A program made the position numbers and the translations under genes. This document shows positions 6,069-8,053 of a stretch of 8,053 nucleotides of DNA, in pieces; within the stretch, counting starts at the first letter, position 1, and each line of letters starts with the position of its first letter. This DNA comes from an uncultured Desulfobacterales bacterium (GTDB lineage Bacteria > Desulfobacterota > Desulfobacteria > Desulfobacterales > JAFDCJ01): the NCBI GenBank assembly GCA_945787595.1, contig CALZJV010000662.1, positions 1 through 8,053 on the forward strand. Reading direction: 5' to 3'. The notes below the pieces were generated by a model. The model was not told the origin of the DNA, did not search any database, and saw nothing but the letters and a program-made list of their open reading frames with translations.

Positions 6069-7631
6069 ATGAATATCGGCCACCTACTGACAAAATCAGC
6101 CCGAGCCTACCCGCATAAACTGGCGGTAGCGTACGGTTCTACGAAATGGAACTACACTCAATTCAATTCACGGGCCAATCGGCTCACCAATGCCCTTTAC
6201 AGACTGGGTATCAGGCAAGGCGATAATATTGCCCTGCTGCAATTCAATAATCCGGAAATGCTGGTATCCATGTTTGCCTGTTTTAAGGCCGGCTGCGGTG
6301 CCGTACCCATTAATTTTCGGCTCCACCCGAATGAGTTTTCATTTATTATCGACCATTCGGATGCTAAAGCGGTTATTCTATCCCCTGAATTCAACGAAGC
6401 GATAAAGGATTGCCGTGAGCGCCTACCCAAAGTCCGCCATTTTATTACATTGGCCGGCGCCGGGAACGGGTTATTGGATTTCGAAAAACTGCTCTCACAG
6501 GAATCGGATCAATTGATAGATGCCGATGTCCACCCGGATGACCTGGCCTGGCTCTTTTATACCTCCGGGACCACGGGCATGCCTAAAGGGGCCATGCTGA
6601 CCCATCGCAACTTACTTGCCATGACAATGAATTTTTATGCCGATATATGCCCCGGGTTTGGTCCTGATGATGTCGTCCTGCATGCGGCACCGCTTTCCCA
6701 CGGCAGCGGTTTATATGCATTGCCCAACATCGGCAAGGCAGCTGCCAACGTAATTCTGGAGGCGAAGTCATTTGATCCGGAGCTGGTTTTTAAAACCATT
6801 GAGCAATACCGGGTGACAAATATGTTTGCTGCCCCCACGATGATCAACGCCATGATCAACAGCCCGGCGGTGGACAACTATGATCATAGTTCGCTAAAAT
6901 CTCTAAATTACGGCGGGGCACCCATGCTGGTGGAAGACCTGAAAGCGGCCATGGTCAAATTGGGACCGTGTCTCGTGCAGCTATTCGGACAGGCGGAATC
7001 CCCCATGACCATCGCGTATTTGCCTCACAAAGATCATATCATCGATGGTTCTCCTGAACAAAACGGTCGGCTTGCTTCAGCCGGATTTGCTCGAACCGAT
7101 GTGGAGGTCAGGATCTTTGATCCGCATAAAAAAGAGCTGCCTGCCAGTGAAATGGGCGAGATCGTGACGCGTTCGGATTTGGTGATGAAAGGATACTGGC
7201 GCAATCCCGCAGCCACTGCTGATACCATTGTAAACGGCTGGCTCCATACCGGTGATATGGGTTACATGGACGACAACGGCTATCTTTTTATTATGGATCG
7301 GTCCAAGGATTTGATCATCAGCGGTGGCGAGAATATTTATCCCCGTGAGATTGAAGAGGTGTTGATCAGACATTCAGCCGTCAGGGAGGTCGCCGTCATC
7401 GGGATACCCGACCTTAAGTGGGGGGAAGCGATCAAAGCTATTGTTGCGCAGGTTCCGGAAAAATCGGTGACGGAAAATGAGTTGATCGATTTCTGTAAGG
7501 ATAATATCGCCAGTTATAAAAAACCAAAATCTATTGACTTTGTGGAACAATTACCGAAAAACAATTACGGAAAAATTTTAAAACGGGAATTGCGAGCCAA
7601 ATACTGGGAAGATAAAGAGCGCAAGGTTTAA
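6069..7631 (+). CDS. Acyl-CoA ligase 2 (AMP-dependent synthetase, FadD/4CL-like)
   Basis: This 520-residue enzyme of the ANL superfamily activates a carboxylic acid through an acyl-AMP to its CoA thioester; it is cytosolic. All core motifs are present: P-loop YTSGTTGMPKG (164-174), HGSGLY (211-216), GQAES (307-311), LHTGDMGYMDDNG (392-404) with Asp396, DRSKDLIISGGENIYPREIE (410-429) at the hinge to the C-terminal domain, and catalytic Lys502 in NNYGKILKREL. Length is normal for medium/long-chain or aryl-CoA ligases; the substrate pocket cannot be assigned. The gene starts 12 bases after the ligase 1 stop, and no Shine-Dalgarno is visible before ATG 6069, suggesting dependence on translational coupling. 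Both ligases start MNIG and share domain order, but the divergence in the body argues against a recent duplication. The SDR gene follows after 67 bases, so the pair probably acts in one degradation or modification pathway. Confidence 0.92.
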   Translation: MNIGHLLTKSARAYPHKLAVAYGSTKWNYTQFNSRANRLTNALYRLGIRQGDNIALLQFNNPEMLVSMFACFKAGCGAVPINFRLHPNEFSFIIDHSDAKAVILSPEFNEAIKDCRERLPKVRHFITLAGAGNGLLDFEKLLSQESDQLIDADVHPDDLAWLFYTSGTTGMPKGAMLTHRNLLAMTMNFYADICPGFGPDDVVLHAAPLSHGSGLYALPNIGKAAANVILEAKSFDPELVFKTIEQYRVTNMFAAPTMINAMINSPAVDNYDHSSLKSLNYGGAPMLVEDLKAAMVKLGPCLVQLFGQAESPMTIAYLPHKDHIIDGSPEQNGRLASAGFARTDVEVRIFDPHKKELPASEMGEIVTRSDLVMKGYWRNPAATADTIVNGWLHTGDMGYMDDNGYLFIMDRSKDLIISGGENIYPREIEEVLIRHSAVREVAVIGIPDLKWGEAIKAIVAQVPEKSVTENELIDFCKDNIASYKKPKSIDFVEQLPKNNYGKILKRELRAKYWEDKERKV

Positions 7632-7643
7632 ACTAACCGTTCA

Positions 7644-7668
7644 TTTCTTTACAACATGTTGTCAGAAA
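7644..7668. promoter_or_regulatory. Palindrome between ligase 2 and the SDR gene
   Basis: A perfect 12-base palindrome, ACAACATGTTGT (7651-7662), is extended by outer arms TTTCT (7644-7648) and AGAAA (7664-7668), offset by one base. It sits in the 67-base gap before the SDR. The right half contains TTGTCA (7659-7664), one mismatch from a -35 hexamer, but no good -10 follows. There is no U-tract, so an operator is more likely than a terminator. Regulator unknown. Confidence 0.4.
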
Positions 7669-7698
7669 AAATGGACTAAGGGCCTAAAAGGATTCCGG

Positions 7699-8053
7699 AT
7701 GGGGGACCGTTTAAAAGACAAAGTAGCTATTGTAACCGGCGCCGGATCGGTGGGACCGGGATGGGGAAATGGCAAGGCAACTGCGGTGCTGTTTGCCCGG
7801 GAAGGGGCCAAGGTCCTTGCCGTTGACATCAACCTTGCGGCAGCAGAAGAGACCAAAACCATCATCGATCAGGAAGGCGGCGATTGTACCGTTTGCCAGG
7901 TGGATGTTTCCCGATCCAGCCAGGTGAAAGCCATGGTTGAGCGGTGCATTGAACAATATGGCCGGATCGATATCCTGCATAACAATGTTGGCATGGTTGA
8001 AGTCGGTGGGCCGGTCGAGATTAGCGAAGAAAATTGGGACAAGGTGATGAGTG
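7699..8053 (+). CDS. Short-chain dehydrogenase/reductase (SDR), N-terminal part
   Basis: The gene runs off the right edge; 118 codons are visible. It encodes the Rossmann half of an SDR, an NAD(P)-dependent alcohol/ketone oxidoreductase acting in the cytosol. The visible parts are strand 1 KVAIVTGAGS (8-17), a glycine-rich loop lengthened to SVGPGWGNGKA, strand 2 ending LAVDI with Asp43 (which favours NAD over NADP), VDVS at 68-71 for the adenine pocket, and LHNNVG (93-98), a variant of the usual NNAG. The catalytic Ser-Tyr-Lys lies beyond the window. The loop is about five residues longer than in the common TGxxxGxG form. ATG 7699 has AAAAGGA (7686-7692) six bases upstream. It follows two acyl-CoA ligases and probably acts on a hydroxy- or ketoacyl intermediate, which is inference from position only. 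Confidence 0.9.
   Translation, partial: MGDRLKDKVAIVTGAGSVGPGWGNGKATAVLFAREGAKVLAVDINLAAAEETKTIIDQEGGDCTVCQVDVSRSSQVKAMVERCIEQYGRIDILHNNVGMVEVGGPVEISEENWDKVMS

Noticed and set aside
7662..7980. Minus-strand open frames under the SDR region
   Set aside because: The plus strand encodes an unmistakable SDR with its own ribosome site; these are its shadows.
1..8053. Mobile element, CRISPR array, tRNA or defence system
   Set aside because: No transposase, integrase, terminal repeats, spaced repeat array, tRNA-like fold or defence domain was found.

Overview
The window carries ordinary metabolic and transport genes of a Gram-negative bacterium. The combination of a TRAP transporter, an ABC-type amino-acid/amide binding protein, a universal stress protein, tandem acyl-CoA ligases and an SDR dehydrogenase, with moderate GC content, is typical of organic-acid and fatty-acid degrading Proteobacteria or Desulfobacterota. 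A sulfate-reducer-like deltaproteobacterium is my best guess, but nothing here proves the lineage.

Layout. (1) 1-122, plus strand: the last 39 codons of a TRAP transporter large permease (DctM type). (2) 301-1542, plus: a secreted periplasmic binding protein of the branched-chain amino acid ABC family, with no ABC permease or ATPase genes in view. (3) 3399 down to 1636, minus: a two-gene operon, an alpha/beta hydrolase followed with zero spacing by a 10-TM EamA/DMT-family permease. It converges on the binding-protein gene, with a short palindromic hairpin between them. (4) 3400-3664: a divergent intergenic region with two separate inverted repeats. (5) 3665-4189, plus: a universal stress protein. 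(6) 4190-4573: 384 bases without a credible gene, AT-rich, with short repeats and a promoter-like element. (7) 4574-8053, plus: an apparent fatty- or aromatic-acid activation operon of acyl-CoA ligase 1, acyl-CoA ligase 2 and an NAD-type SDR that runs off the right edge.

How the genes relate. The right-hand operon would activate a carboxylic acid to its CoA thioester and then oxidise or reduce an alcohol or ketone intermediate; the substrate cannot be read from the sequence. Ligase 1 is broken. Its first 40 codons and its last ~454 codons are well conserved but lie in different frames, and about 19 expected residues are missing between them. This fits a deletion of roughly 59 bases, so it is annotated as a pseudogene. 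Ligase 2 keeps all the expected adenylation motifs.

No defence system, mobile element, RNA gene, CRISPR array or clearly novel system is visible. The most useful second looks are the ligase 1 deletion, the shared TTGAAACC motif upstream of two genes, and the dyads at 3440-3481 and 7644-7668.
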